The notes: a model not told the origin generated them from the sequence alone. Shown: positions 17,973-25,665, counted from the first letter of the stretch. The stretch is 64,000 nucleotides of DNA from Thermoplasmata archaeon (GCA_021806235.1 JAJZXU010000026.1:1-64000), one strand, 5' to 3'. Numbers and translations are program-made.

Positions 17973-18455
17973 ATGAATGTTGATGAAATAGATATTGAAA
18001 TTCCAGAAAATTGCAATGCAATTTTGGGTTATTCACATTTTATAAAAACAGTTGAGGATTTAAACGAAATAATAAAAACAACCATACCACAGTGTAATTA
18101 TTCTATTGTGTTTTCTGAGGCGTCCGGAGAAAGACTAATAAGATTCGAGGGCAATGACAGTGCATTAATAGCCTCTGGAATAAAAAGTATAAAAAAACTA
18201 TCTGCAGGGCATACATTCATAATATTATTAAAAGACGCATATCCTATAAACATTTTAAATGGAATTAAAATGTGCCAGGAAGTGGGTAATATATTTGCTG
18301 CCACTGCAAATCCCCTGAAGGTAATAGTTGCAAAAACAGAAAATGGCAATGCCATTCTTGGTGTATCCGACGGTTTTTCACCCTTGGGAATAGAAAATGA
18401 AGAGGATAAGGAAAGGCGCAGAAAATTATTGAGAGATATTGGATATAAGTCTTAG
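17973..18455 (+). CDS. Adenosine-specific kinase family protein (DUF355)
   Basis: The 160-residue protein matches the small archaeal family PF04008: ILGYSHFIKTVEDL, SEASGERLIRFEGND, IILLKDAYPINILNGIK, FAATANPLKVIVA and GVSDGFSPLGIE all appear in the expected order. Members have been reported to bind or phosphorylate adenosine, although the fold is unusual for a kinase. The last base of its TAG stop is also the first base of the tRNA-Arg gene, so the mRNA and tRNA are likely on one transcript or the tRNA promoter is inside this coding region. A structured RNA segment precedes it. Confidence 0.88.
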   Translation: MNVDEIDIEIPENCNAILGYSHFIKTVEDLNEIIKTTIPQCNYSIVFSEASGERLIRFEGNDSALIASGIKSIKKLSAGHTFIILLKDAYPINILNGIKMCQEVGNIFAATANPLKVIVAKTENGNAILGVSDGFSPLGIENEEDKERRRKLLRDIGYKS

Positions 18456-18527
18456 GGCCCGTGGTGTAACGGATTATCATATAAGCCTCCGGAGCTTATA
18501 ATCCGGGTTCGAATCCCGGCGGGCTCA
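18455..18527 (+). tRNA. tRNA-Arg (anticodon CCG)
   Basis: The cloverleaf is complete. Acceptor GGGCCCG pairs with CGGGCTC (one G-T pair), the T arm is CCGGG-TTCGAAT-CCCGG, and the anticodon stem TAAGC/GCTTA closes the loop CTCCGGA, so the anticodon is CCG, reading CGG arginine codons. The discriminator is A, no CCA is encoded and there is no intron. The gene overlaps the stop codon of the preceding gene by one base. The DNA after it is rich in repeats and gene relics. Confidence 0.95.
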
Positions 18528-18794
18528 ATTACAATAGAGTTCAGGTTATTTTTTTATCTCTTTTTTCAGAAGTTTTTTATATACTCAGGGAGTGGCTTTT
18601 TTATAATATAAAAATAATGCAATATAATTAATGAATTATATTAAGGATAATATATAACACATTAAGACACTGTGATAGATAAAGTATGAAAGTAGATTAT
18701 ATAAATTTTTCAGTATGGGGTATTTCACATTTAACCTGGTATTTTAAAAATATAGGATACACTGATAGATTTAGATATTTTGTATCGCGGCCAT
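18528..18794. other. Spacer between tRNA-Arg and the first 190-bp repeat
   Basis: AT-rich DNA. It contains a T-run after the tRNA (18549-18565) that could end its transcription, and the start of a 38-codon frame at 18686 described separately. No copy of the tRNA 3' end, which would mark an attachment site, was found in or after it. Confidence 0.35.
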
Positions 18795-18802
18795 ATATTT
18801 AA
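18686..18802 (+). pseudogene. 38-codon open frame cut off by the repeat
   Basis: The frame starts MKVDYINFSVWGISHLTWYF and ends two to three codons inside the 190-bp repeat, whose left end is at 18795. The amino-acid composition looks coded, and the stop lies in repeat sequence, so this may be the N-terminal piece of a gene interrupted by the repeat. No family was recognised, and chance cannot be excluded at this length. Confidence 0.25.
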
Positions 18803-18984
18803 CATCCGGGTTAACATTAATCCAAGAATTAGTAATATACGGGTTCATAGGACTAAATAATAATAGTAATCACAAAAGTAATCTTTTACTATGCCCTATT
18901 TTACGGGATTCCTACATTCTAATTATCTGCAGCTGCAAATTGTAGCTCCATGTTTTTCAATCGGGCAGATCCCGTTGATATATT
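18795..18984. repeat. 190-bp direct repeat, copy A
   Basis: All 190 bases are identical to 20037-20226, 1242 bases downstream in the same orientation. On the minus strand the repeat reads TGSARLKNMELQFAAADN and then a stop, which looks like the C-terminus of a protein, followed by about 130 non-coding bases. This is what the 3' end of an insertion sequence would show. Perfect identity means a recent copy or gene conversion. Confidence 0.85.
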
Positions 18985-19004
18985 TACACATAAAATTCAC
19001 GGCA

Positions 19005-19165
19005 ATAAAATGCGTTTTGCAGGTCAAATTTGAAGGTAAAAAGCATAGAAGGGTATAAATAATACACTCAAGGTCTATTGCCTTCTAAAATTACCTTATA
19101 CAGACGCTTTTACTGGTTAAAATTATTGACTACAGCATTATTTTTTATTGACCTGGAATATAGAA
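19005..19165. repeat. Diverged repeat pair, copy A
   Basis: This segment aligns with 20523-20677. Shared blocks include AAATGCGTTT-GCAGGTCAAATT, AGACGCTTTTA and GTTAAAATTATTGA, separated by diverged and length-variable parts. It directly follows the 190-bp repeat here, but in the other copy it is about 300 bases away. It probably represents older relics of mobile DNA. Confidence 0.6.
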
Positions 19166-19286
19166 ATTAGAGATTTTTCTGATCCTAACCTGGTACCTTA
19201 GATATCCATTGGGAATATCCCTATTGACTTAAAAACAGTTCTTCAAAAAATACAAACATTTATATTTACAATAATGATACATTTTT

Positions 19287-19574
19287 ATGGCACTTTCAAT
19301 AATAAATAAAGCCTTTAGTTCAGATTATGAGATCGCAAGGGGGATAATAAAAATAAGGCATTTAAACGAAAACGACCCTAATATCACCGAAGAGGTAAGT
19401 GAATTGGAAATAGATAACAGTGTGATAAATGCTTTATATCAATTACTTGCAGAATCTATAATAAAAGAGAATCATTTAAATAAAAATGATCCCAATATTA
19501 CAAAAGAATTAAGCCAATTGAAAATAGATGATAATGTAAAAAAAGCAGTATACAAAATACTTGGAATTGCATGA
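19287..19574 (+). CDS. Small protein with two tandem 38-residue repeats
   Basis: The 95-residue product is two copies of one unit: residues about 18-55 (GIIKIRHLNENDPNITEEVS...) and 56-93 (SIIKENHLNKNDPNITKELS...). Each has a HLNxNDPNIT core between two predicted helices. No family was recognised. A TATA-like stretch (TTTATATTTA, about 19259-19268) precedes the ATG at leaderless spacing. The next gene starts within its stop codon (ATGA overlap), so the soluble repeat protein and the membrane protein are made together. Confidence 0.6.
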   Translation: MALSIINKAFSSDYEIARGIIKIRHLNENDPNITEEVSELEIDNSVINALYQLLAESIIKENHLNKNDPNITKELSQLKIDDNVKKAVYKILGIA

Positions 19575-19867
19575 TTGATTATGCAGCACTGGCAGAGTCT
19601 GCATCGGTTATATTAACAATTTATTTTATTGCAGTCGGAGCGTTTATGCAGCTCATTCAGAGAACTGGAATGCTACCCTATATAGTTTATGTCTATAGAG
19701 GATGGGCGGTTGCTGTTTTTGTTCCATTTACTATTGCTATTATCATGGCTTTAATGAACATATTTTATTCAATTCTATTCTTTATTGCATCAATGATCGT
19801 GTTGGGTATTGCTCTGGAGAAGCTTTTTTCCTTTATTATTAAAGTGATAAAAATATCCGTAAAATAA
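19571..19867 (+). CDS. Small membrane protein coupled to the repeat protein
   Basis: The 98-residue protein has about three hydrophobic helices (residues 10-28, 44-68, 70-92) with a short polar loop (QRTGMLPYIVYVYRG). Its ATG overlaps the stop of the preceding gene by four bases. No homologous family was recognised. The pair may form a membrane complex with the repeat protein on the cytoplasmic side; a toxin-antitoxin-like or plasmid-maintenance role is speculation based only on location in a mobile-DNA region. Confidence 0.6.
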   Translation: MIDYAALAESASVILTIYFIAVGAFMQLIQRTGMLPYIVYVYRGWAVAVFVPFTIAIIMALMNIFYSILFFIASMIVLGIALEKLFSFIIKVIKISVK

Positions 19868-20036
19868 TGTGCCAATCCTGTTTTATTTCATTCCTGAACT
19901 TCTTTAACGATTCAGGGTCCTTTAATATTTCTTCCGGGGCACTCTCTATTAACTGGGATTTAAATGCTTCAGGAGCCTTCTCAATTAATGCCCTGATGTT
20001 CCCTGGCAATAGATGATTAATTTTTTATTTTTTAGA
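19839..20036 (-). pseudogene. Gene fragment without a 5' end
   Basis: On the minus strand one open frame reads NIRALIEKAPEAFKSQLIES, then APEEILKDPESLKKFRNEIK and QDW, clearly protein-like, with no start codon before it meets the 190-bp repeat at 20037. The upstream part of the gene seems to have been replaced by the repeat. Its end overlaps the end of the small membrane protein gene. Family unknown. Confidence 0.4.
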
Positions 20037-20226
20037 ATATTTAACATCCGGGTTAACATTAATCCAAGAATTAGTAATATACGGGTTCATAGGACTAAAT
20101 AATAATAGTAATCACAAAAGTAATCTTTTACTATGCCCTATTTTACGGGATTCCTACATTCTAATTATCTGCAGCTGCAAATTGTAGCTCCATGTTTTTC
20201 AATCGGGCAGATCCCGTTGATATATT
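20037..20226. repeat. 190-bp direct repeat, copy B
   Basis: Identical to copy A at 18795-18984 across its full length, with different flanks on both sides. Here it borders a fragment of an unknown gene on its left and a transposase relic on its right. Confidence 0.85.
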
Positions 20227-20305
20227 CCCAAATTCCCGCATCATTAGGCATTAGTTGTTAATTTTATCTGTATTTTTATGGGTATGAGGATTTGTATATT
20301 ACTGC

Positions 20306-20406
20306 TCTTTGTGTTGATTGTTGCCCATTACGATTTGTGAAATGATCTGCTTTTTCTGGCTTCCGTCGTCATCAACAATGGGAAATTAATAAGGTAAAGA
20401 AGAGTA
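20306..20406. repeat. 101-bp dispersed repeat, copy 1
   Basis: All 101 bases equal 29259-29359, in the same orientation about 9 kb away. The minus strand codes a peptide with DDDGSQKKQIISQIVMGN, probably the N-terminal part of a transposase. Confidence 0.85.
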
Positions 20407-20522
20407 GTGTGGAATTACACATTATGGTATTCATACGGTACAAAGGAATTATTCAAGAAAATAGAAATCATAGTGCCTAATATTATGAGAATTTAGGATA
20501 TTTAGATATGTAAAATCATGCA

Positions 20523-20677
20523 CATAAATGCGTTTCGCAGGTCAAATTTGAAGGTAAAGGCATGGGGAGTACAATTCCCCCCGGGTAAGGTATGTTACAA
20601 TACAACGTAAGATAGACGCTTTTATCTGTTAAAATTATTGATCGTAGCTTTATTTTTTTGTTGACCCGGAAGGCAAA
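20523..20677. repeat. Diverged repeat pair, copy B
   Basis: Counterpart of 19005-19165 with several short insertions and substitutions. A 62-codon minus-strand frame across it has no coding character. Confidence 0.55.
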
Positions 20678-20744
20678 AAAAATAATCATGGCATTATTGT
20701 GCATAGGTTATAACCCCTATGCAGAAAGTGTGGTGTTGGGCGAT

Positions 20745-21417
20745 TTAACTCTTCCGGTATAACTCGTTTGCAATCTCTTCTACTTTTTTAGTTAATCCGA
20801 ACTTGTGCATAGTATAAAAGAAGCTATCCGCAATTATACCACGATCGGCTTCCTGTAAGTTTGGTTTTTTGTGCAAATCTTTCATGTATCCATCAATCAC
20901 GAGAAGTAGAACATTTAAAAAAGGATACAAATATTATCATCTATTTCCTCGTTTTTCCTGATGCTGGATTCATGCAGCCAATACATAATGTAATGAACTC
21001 TTAGGAATGGGGGCGTTTTCATAAACTCATGGGCTGCGTTATAATAGGTAATGTGATAGTGAACGGCAATGCCATGGGACATCCAGATAAAAAATCCGCA
21101 TCTGTTAACTGTCTTCCCTTTCCATCCAGGACTATCCTGCGTATTGTATTCTTTTGCAGTACCTTTTTGTCTATATTTATAATGATATATTTTTCCATAT
21201 CAACAAAGACACCTTCACCGTATACATCGGTTATGAGTGTTAGCATAGTTATATAAAACTGATTGTTGTTCCCTGAATAATTCAATTCATAGACAGGCTC
21301 ACTGAATTTACTTGATGATATAGCAAGAATATTAAAATCATCCAGGTAATTTATCGCTCTTTTTATGGATCTGGTTCTACCATCTGTCAGAACATCTGAA
21401 AGTGCATTTTTTAAAAA
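20745..21417 (-). pseudogene. Gene of unknown function broken by two frameshifts
   Basis: Three minus-strand frames join into one protein-like sequence. Part one runs from just after the stop of the GNAT gene: NALSDVLTDGRTRSIKRAIN, then YLDDFNILAISSSKF and on to GCPMALPFTIT. Near 21040-21055 it shifts to YYNAAHEFMKTPPFLRVHYI and MYWLHESSIRKNEE. Near 20935-20945 it shifts again to YPFLNVLLLVIDGYMKDLHK and ends ANELYRKS-stop. There is no start codon, so the 5' end is lost as well. Family not recognised. A decayed accessory gene is the simplest reading. Confidence 0.55.
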
Positions 21418-21921
21418 TTAGAATATGTTATTTCTACGTTCAAGCAATAATGTATCATGCCACATATTATTTATTTTACCTATTTTTTCTCTTGTTCCCA
21501 CTATTCTAAATCCATATTTCTTATGTAACGTTAAACTTGCCTGATTCTCTGGGAAAATCGTGGACTGTAGTGTCCATATGTTATATTGCCCACTTTCATT
21601 AATAAGTGCACCCATCAAGGCACTTCCAATGCCTTTTCCCAGATAACTACTATCCACATATATACTTATTTCGGCAACACCTGAATATGCGGGTCTTGTG
21701 GAAATCTGGCTTAAAGCACACCATCCTGATAAAACATCACCATAAATAGCAACAAACCTGCATTTTTTAATATGATTTTTATCCCAGTTTATCCAATCAG
21801 GAACGGTGGTTTCAAACGTTGCATTCCCGGTTTTAATACCATTATCATATATCCTGCTAACCCTATCCCAGTCATTTAAAATCATATGGCGAATTTCTAT
21901 TTTTTTATCAGCAATATTCAT
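21418..21921 (-). CDS. GNAT N-acetyltransferase, phosphinothricin-acetyltransferase-like
   Basis: The 167-residue protein has the GNAT fold elements: IEIRHMILNDWDRVSRIYDNGI at the N-terminus, AEISIYVDSSYLGKGIGSALM as the acetyl-CoA loop (GKGIGSA), and TIFPENQASLTLHKKYGFRIVGTREKIG at the C-terminus. This combination is typical of the Pat/Bar/YwnH group, which acetylates amino groups of amino-acid analogues. Substrate is unproven. Its stop codon sits directly against a truncated pseudogene in the same frame, suggesting a rearrangement right after the gene. It is divergent from parA. Confidence 0.9.
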   Translation of the reverse strand: MNIADKKIEIRHMILNDWDRVSRIYDNGIKTGNATFETTVPDWINWDKNHIKKCRFVAIYGDVLSGWCALSQISTRPAYSGVAEISIYVDSSYLGKGIGSALMGALINESGQYNIWTLQSTIFPENQASLTLHKKYGFRIVGTREKIGKINNMWHDTLLLERRNNIF

Positions 21922-22036
21922 AACATTCTCCTTATATTCTTAAGTTCTTATACTAATTTAATCCTATTTTAACCATGTATTAAAGATTTATTATCATTAT
22001 ACCGTACATAAATTATTGTGGAATTAATTAAAATAA

Positions 22037-22048
22037 TTTATATATAAA
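22037..22048 (+). promoter_or_regulatory. TATA box of the ParA operon
   Basis: TTTATATATAAA is 18-29 bases before the ATG at 22066, implying a leaderless transcript. Confidence 0.5.
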
Positions 22049-22065
22049 TTTGCATTCTATTTAGA

Positions 22066-22923
22066 ATGGTACATGTAATAAGTACAATAAACCTAAAGGG
22101 TGGTGTGGGAAAAACCCAGACAACAATAGCATTATCGGAATTACTTGCAAATAATTATAATAAAAAGGTTTTGATTATTGATCTTGACCCACAGACGAAT
22201 GCAACAGTATCCTTGATGGATGAAAATAACTGGCTTGAGATGGATAAAAGGGGAAATACCATATTTCAACTTTTCAGTGATAAGGTATTTAATACCGAAT
22301 TATTTGATATAAATAATTCTATAGTAAAAAACGTTTCAAATGTAAATTCAGGAATAAAAAACCTGGATTTATTGCCGTCAAGTTTAAGATTAATAGATAT
22401 ACAGGATAAACTACCACTTGTATCAAATTCCGGTTATTTTATAAAAACACCTATAACAATATTAAAAGAATCACTGGGTAAAATCATTAACACCTATGAT
22501 TATGTACTTATAGATTGCCCACCAAATCTGGGGTTAATAACATTATCAGGAATTTACATCTCAGATTATTATTTGATACCAACAGTTCCGGATATATTAT
22601 CAACGTATGGAATACCGCAGATATTGAGCAGAATAGAAAATTTTAAAATGGATGCAAATATAAATATAAAACCGCTGGGCATAATCATTTCAATGTTCAG
22701 GTCAAACAATAGATTGCATAATTCAATTATAGACTCATTAAAATACAGGGAAAGAAAGGGGGATTATCCAAGAATTTTTAACACATACATACCACTGAGC
22801 GTTAAAATATCTGAAGCGGCAGAATTTAATTCAAAGGCTAATACCCTTGGCCAGAAATATGGTTATGATTTATACAATAAATACAATGAACTTACCAGGG
22901 AGATAATGTCATATGTCGAATAA
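22066..22923 (+). CDS. ParA/Soj-family partition ATPase
   Basis: The deviant Walker A motif KGGVGKTQTT (Lys11 and Lys16) near the N-terminus and the LIIDLDPQTNATVS and VLIDCPPNLGLIT segments identify a ParA/MinD ATPase. Such proteins move or segregate plasmids, chromosomes or protein clusters by ATP-driven binding to DNA or membranes. The 285-residue length without an N-terminal HTH fits the chromosomal/type Ib group. It overlaps a small helical protein gene by 11 bases, in the place where a ParB or adaptor partner normally is. Confidence 0.9.
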   Translation: MVHVISTINLKGGVGKTQTTIALSELLANNYNKKVLIIDLDPQTNATVSLMDENNWLEMDKRGNTIFQLFSDKVFNTELFDINNSIVKNVSNVNSGIKNLDLLPSSLRLIDIQDKLPLVSNSGYFIKTPITILKESLGKIINTYDYVLIDCPPNLGLITLSGIYISDYYLIPTVPDILSTYGIPQILSRIENFKMDANINIKPLGIIISMFRSNNRLHNSIIDSLKYRERKGDYPRIFNTYIPLSVKISEAAEFNSKANTLGQKYGYDLYNKYNELTREIMSYVE

Positions 22924-23272
22924 GGAAAAGGCTTATGAATTATCGAAATTATTGAAGTACATTGCAAATAAAATAGAGAAAAATCCGGATCTAATAGATA
23001 ATTTAAAAATAGAGATAAGGGTAAAGGATGTTCCAGAGACACCTAAGGAAAAAATTAAACTATATGACCTCAATGACAATGAATTATTAAAAAAATTAAA
23101 AAAAGAAGATATACAAACATTAAAATCTATAATAAAAGAAAATAATCTGGATAGGTCAAAAGTTACATCAAAAATTATGAATAAAAACGAATTAATAAAT
23201 TTTATTACTAAAAGGCTACATGATCGTTATCATAAAGGAGAATCATTTAATGTAAAAAACAGTAATTCGTAA
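22913..23272 (+). CDS. ParA-associated small charged protein
   Basis: The 119-residue protein is Lys/Glu/Asn-rich and mostly helical by composition. The middle part (LYDLNDNELLKKLKKEDIQT) and the end (IMNKNELINFITKRLHDR) look like a short helix-turn-helix or SAP-like module, but no family is certain. The 11-base overlap with parA implies translational coupling and a partner role, such as a ParB-like DNA-binding protein or stimulator of ATP hydrolysis. That is inference from position. Confidence 0.75.
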   Translation: MSNKEKAYELSKLLKYIANKIEKNPDLIDNLKIEIRVKDVPETPKEKIKLYDLNDNELLKKLKKEDIQTLKSIIKENNLDRSKVTSKIMNKNELINFITKRLHDRYHKGESFNVKNSNS

Positions 23273-23319
23273 TAATACAAAATAGAAAATATTTATAAAT
23301 AACGAATTCATACAACTTT

Positions 23320-23646
23320 ATGGTTGAAATCGAAGACGGGTTAAAACCTTATATTTCATTTTTATATGATAAACAGAATTCAAAAACGTTTGTTTTAAGT
23401 GGATTTTATGACATATACATAGATAAAGAAATATATTATTCAATAAATATGATTGATATAGTAGATAATAATTTAGAATTATATCATTTTAATAAAATAG
23501 TTTTTAAAAGCAAACTTGATGAGATAAATGATTTTAGTGTTTATTATCATTATCACACACTGAAGTTTAGGTTAATAAAATATCTGTCTTACATATTTAT
23601 TTATTTTATTGTTGTTTACAGGGTCATATTAACTTTTATGCATTAA
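23320..23646 (+). CDS. Unknown protein with C-terminal membrane helix
   Basis: The 108-residue protein has a polar first part and one hydrophobic stretch near the end (YIFIYFIVVYRVILTFM). A TATA box (TTTATAAAT, about 23292-23300) precedes the ATG at leaderless distance, which supports a real gene. It lies 47 bases after the ParA partner gene but seems to have its own promoter. Function unknown. Confidence 0.5.
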   Translation: MVEIEDGLKPYISFLYDKQNSKTFVLSGFYDIYIDKEIYYSINMIDIVDNNLELYHFNKIVFKSKLDEINDFSVYYHYHTLKFRLIKYLSYIFIYFIVVYRVILTFMH

Positions 23647-23723
23647 TTTTTATAATAATTAAAAAGTATAATAATGGTAATCCATAAATTCAATAACTAA
23701 TGGTTGCAATACCATTTTAGCAT

Positions 23724-24335
23724 TTACCCAATTTTTATTTTATCATTGAACAATGGTTTTACATTTTTATCTATTTTGAAAACACCAGATTTTACGTTAA
23801 AGGGGTCCGGCGGGCATGGATAATTTGTTTTTGCCTCTTTATTATACATGGAGCACTGTTCTTTGTCATAATCTATTGAAAATTCTTTTATGTCCTTAAA
23901 ACTAGCTATTATTGTTTCTATACCTCCCGGTTCAACGCCTGTCCATCCTCCCTCAAGCATAGAATATTTTTCCATTGGGTTCAAAGTATATATAAACGCT
24001 ACAAGAAGTGTGCCGTCTTTATCCTCTATAACTGCCAGAGGTGTAGAGTTGCTCTTAATTGATACGCTCTTCAATGCTACAGGTTCGGTGGCAAATTCTA
24101 CCTTAAAATTATAATAATAAAGTGGATAAAAGGCATTTCCAAAGGCATATATATTAGACACGGTACCATTTTGATTTATGCCCCTTATTAATATAAATGA
24201 TAATTTCTTATTATTGGGATTTTCAAAATTCCATGATACTAATCCCTTTGCCTTATCATACCACGTATAATTAACCATTACTGGCTTTTCCTTTATGTCT
24301 TCGGATATCAACCCTGCAATTTTCATACTATCCAT
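23724..24335 (-). CDS. Unknown protein
   Basis: The 203-residue protein has no signal peptide or membrane helix. It is rich in predicted beta strands (YTWYDKAKGLVSWNF, LSFILIRGINQNGTVSNIYA, GGIETIIASFKDIKEFSIDY). Two cysteines in KEQCSMYN...YPCPPD lie near the C-terminus. I recognise no family. It is convergent with the ParA operon and has a free-standing promoter region rich in A/T upstream. Confidence 0.65.
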   Translation of the reverse strand: MDSMKIAGLISEDIKEKPVMVNYTWYDKAKGLVSWNFENPNNKKLSFILIRGINQNGTVSNIYAFGNAFYPLYYYNFKVEFATEPVALKSVSIKSNSTPLAVIEDKDGTLLVAFIYTLNPMEKYSMLEGGWTGVEPGGIETIIASFKDIKEFSIDYDKEQCSMYNKEAKTNYPCPPDPFNVKSGVFKIDKNVKPLFNDKIKIG

Positions 24336-24491
24336 ATTGTGATATAACTAAATATAATATAAAATACTTTTCATTTTTATATATTAATTTTTTTTATTTC
24401 ATAGATATGACTATTTTTAACTGAAATATATTTTTTCTATCACATTTACGGAAAAATATTTAAAGTATTATCTAATTATAAAAAGATAAAA

Positions 24492-24854
24492 ATGGCAAAT
24501 GCAGTAAAAATAGCAAAAATGGATGAAGAAAAGAGAAAGGAAGAAATGTCAAAATTGATCGGGAAACTTCTTAAAGATAAAGAAGAAAAGCAATTAAAAA
24601 CACTGGTAGAAATGATAACGGATATGAAGGAAGCAACAGATGAGGAATATATAAATCTGTGTTTAACCAATATGGGCATAGCTTCAACATTGAACGATAC
24701 TCAGTTAAAGGGATTTATGGCATTAAGAATGAAAGCAAATTCGGAATTGCCCGGTGATATAAAATCCAGGGATATGAAAATGATAAACGATGCCATGGGC
24801 AAGGTGCCGGAGAATACGAGAAATAAATTATCAGCAGCCATGCCAAAAAATTAA
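24492..24854 (+). CDS. Unknown small helical protein
   Basis: The 120-residue protein is rich in Lys, Met and Glu and predicted to be all-helical; the first 50 residues (MDEEKRKEEMSKLIGKLLKD) could form a coiled coil or helical hairpin. One cysteine is present (LCLTN). A TATA-like stretch at 24472-24484 precedes the start. Convergent with the HEPN-like gene, with 14 bases between stop codons. No family recognised. Confidence 0.65.
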   Translation: MANAVKIAKMDEEKRKEEMSKLIGKLLKDKEEKQLKTLVEMITDMKEATDEEYINLCLTNMGIASTLNDTQLKGFMALRMKANSELPGDIKSRDMKMINDAMGKVPENTRNKLSAAMPKN

Positions 24855-24868
24855 ATTTAAAGTTAATA

Positions 24869-25438
24869 TTAATATATCTTTTTATTATAAAATTTTTCAT
24901 TTGCATCTGTTGCCGTGCACCTATCCATAAGCTTTCCAACAGTAAACGATGCACTATCAACACTGTGTTTTACAGGGAACAGCTCCCATTCATTTTCCCC
25001 ATGTACCAGCAAATTTCTGACATTCAATGCCAGTCTAAATAAAAGGCCTGAATTTTTATCAAGGAATTTCCCTGCCCAGTGTAACAATGAGTTTTCTGAA
25101 TTTGGGAATGATTCATTATTAACCTTTATATCATAATAACCTATTTTATTTAATCTTATATATAATTTTAATCTTCTGTAATCATAATTATGTAATATTA
25201 TATCTTTTTCACCGTATTTCGATATTACAATTTTTTCTCCAAGCCATTTTGAATATGCACATCTTAATCCCATTTCCAATAATAAATACATTTCCAGAGT
25301 TGCTATTTCATTAAACCGATTTAAATCTATTAATTCATATGTATCATTCTGTAATTTTGTTAATTTTAATGTTAAATTATTTCTTTCTGTTCTATTTCCT
25401 ACTATAAACAACGGTAAATTTGCCAGAAAAAATCCCAA
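24869..25438 (-). CDS. HEPN-domain-like protein (5' end probably disrupted)
   Basis: The distinctive segment is FRLALNVRNLLVHGENEW, with an R-x4-H arrangement (RNLLVH) as in HEPN ribonuclease-like domains. The open frame from a TTG codon gives 189 residues, but coding sequence continues in the same frame about 40 codons upstream without a start, up to an in-frame TAA at 25565-25567. RNase activity is a family-based guess; HEPN proteins often serve in toxin-antitoxin and antiviral systems. No nucleotidyltransferase partner is adjacent. Confidence 0.5.
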   Translation of the reverse strand: MGFFLANLPLFIVGNRTERNNLTLKLTKLQNDTYELIDLNRFNEIATLEMYLLLEMGLRCAYSKWLGEKIVISKYGEKDIILHNYDYRRLKLYIRLNKIGYYDIKVNNESFPNSENSLLHWAGKFLDKNSGLLFRLALNVRNLLVHGENEWELFPVKHSVDSASFTVGKLMDRCTATDANEKFYNKKIY

Positions 25439-25618
25439 AATCTTTTTTTCCTTATCATTAACATCAACAGTGAATCTATTTCTATTAAATATTATTTCAT
25501 TACCGCTATATTCTATAGAATCTATAATCTTACCCAGTGTAAATCTATCTGTTTTCTCAGGGTATTAAAAAAAATCGAATATGGACTCGAGTAAATAATC
25601 CTTATATCTTTTATCCAT
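25439..25618 (-). other. In-frame upstream part of the HEPN-like gene, interrupted by a stop
   Basis: An ATG at 25616-25618 opens MDKRYKDYLLESIFDFF, followed by TAA inside a run of eight T, and then in the same frame PEKTDRFTLGKIIDSIEYSG leading into the HEPN-like protein. Either the gene has a nonsense mutation at codon 18, or the start is elsewhere and the match of frames is chance. Confidence 0.4.
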
Positions 25619-25665
25619 TATTCAAAATTAATAAATTATATTAAAAAATTTTTAATTAATATCAA

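Larger units (their letters stand above)
20037..20406 (-). mobile_element. Internally deleted insertion-sequence relic
   Basis: On the minus strand the order is a putative transposase N-terminal piece (GSQKKQIISQIVMGNNQ, in the 101-bp repeat), an 80-base scrambled spacer, then the C-terminal piece ending TGSARLKNMELQFAAADN-stop, and the 3' flank of the 190-bp repeat. This order suggests an element whose middle was lost. Assigning the peptides to a transposase is an inference; no DDE motif remains. Confidence 0.4.

Noticed and set aside
18510-21417. Attachment-site duplication of the tRNA-Arg 3' end
   Set aside because: No second copy of the T-arm/acceptor sequence was seen in the island, and no integrase gene is present.
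25565-25567. Recoding (stop read-through) in the HEPN-like gene
   Set aside because: The stop is TAA in a T8/A-rich context with no sign of a recoding element; mutation or a different start is simpler.
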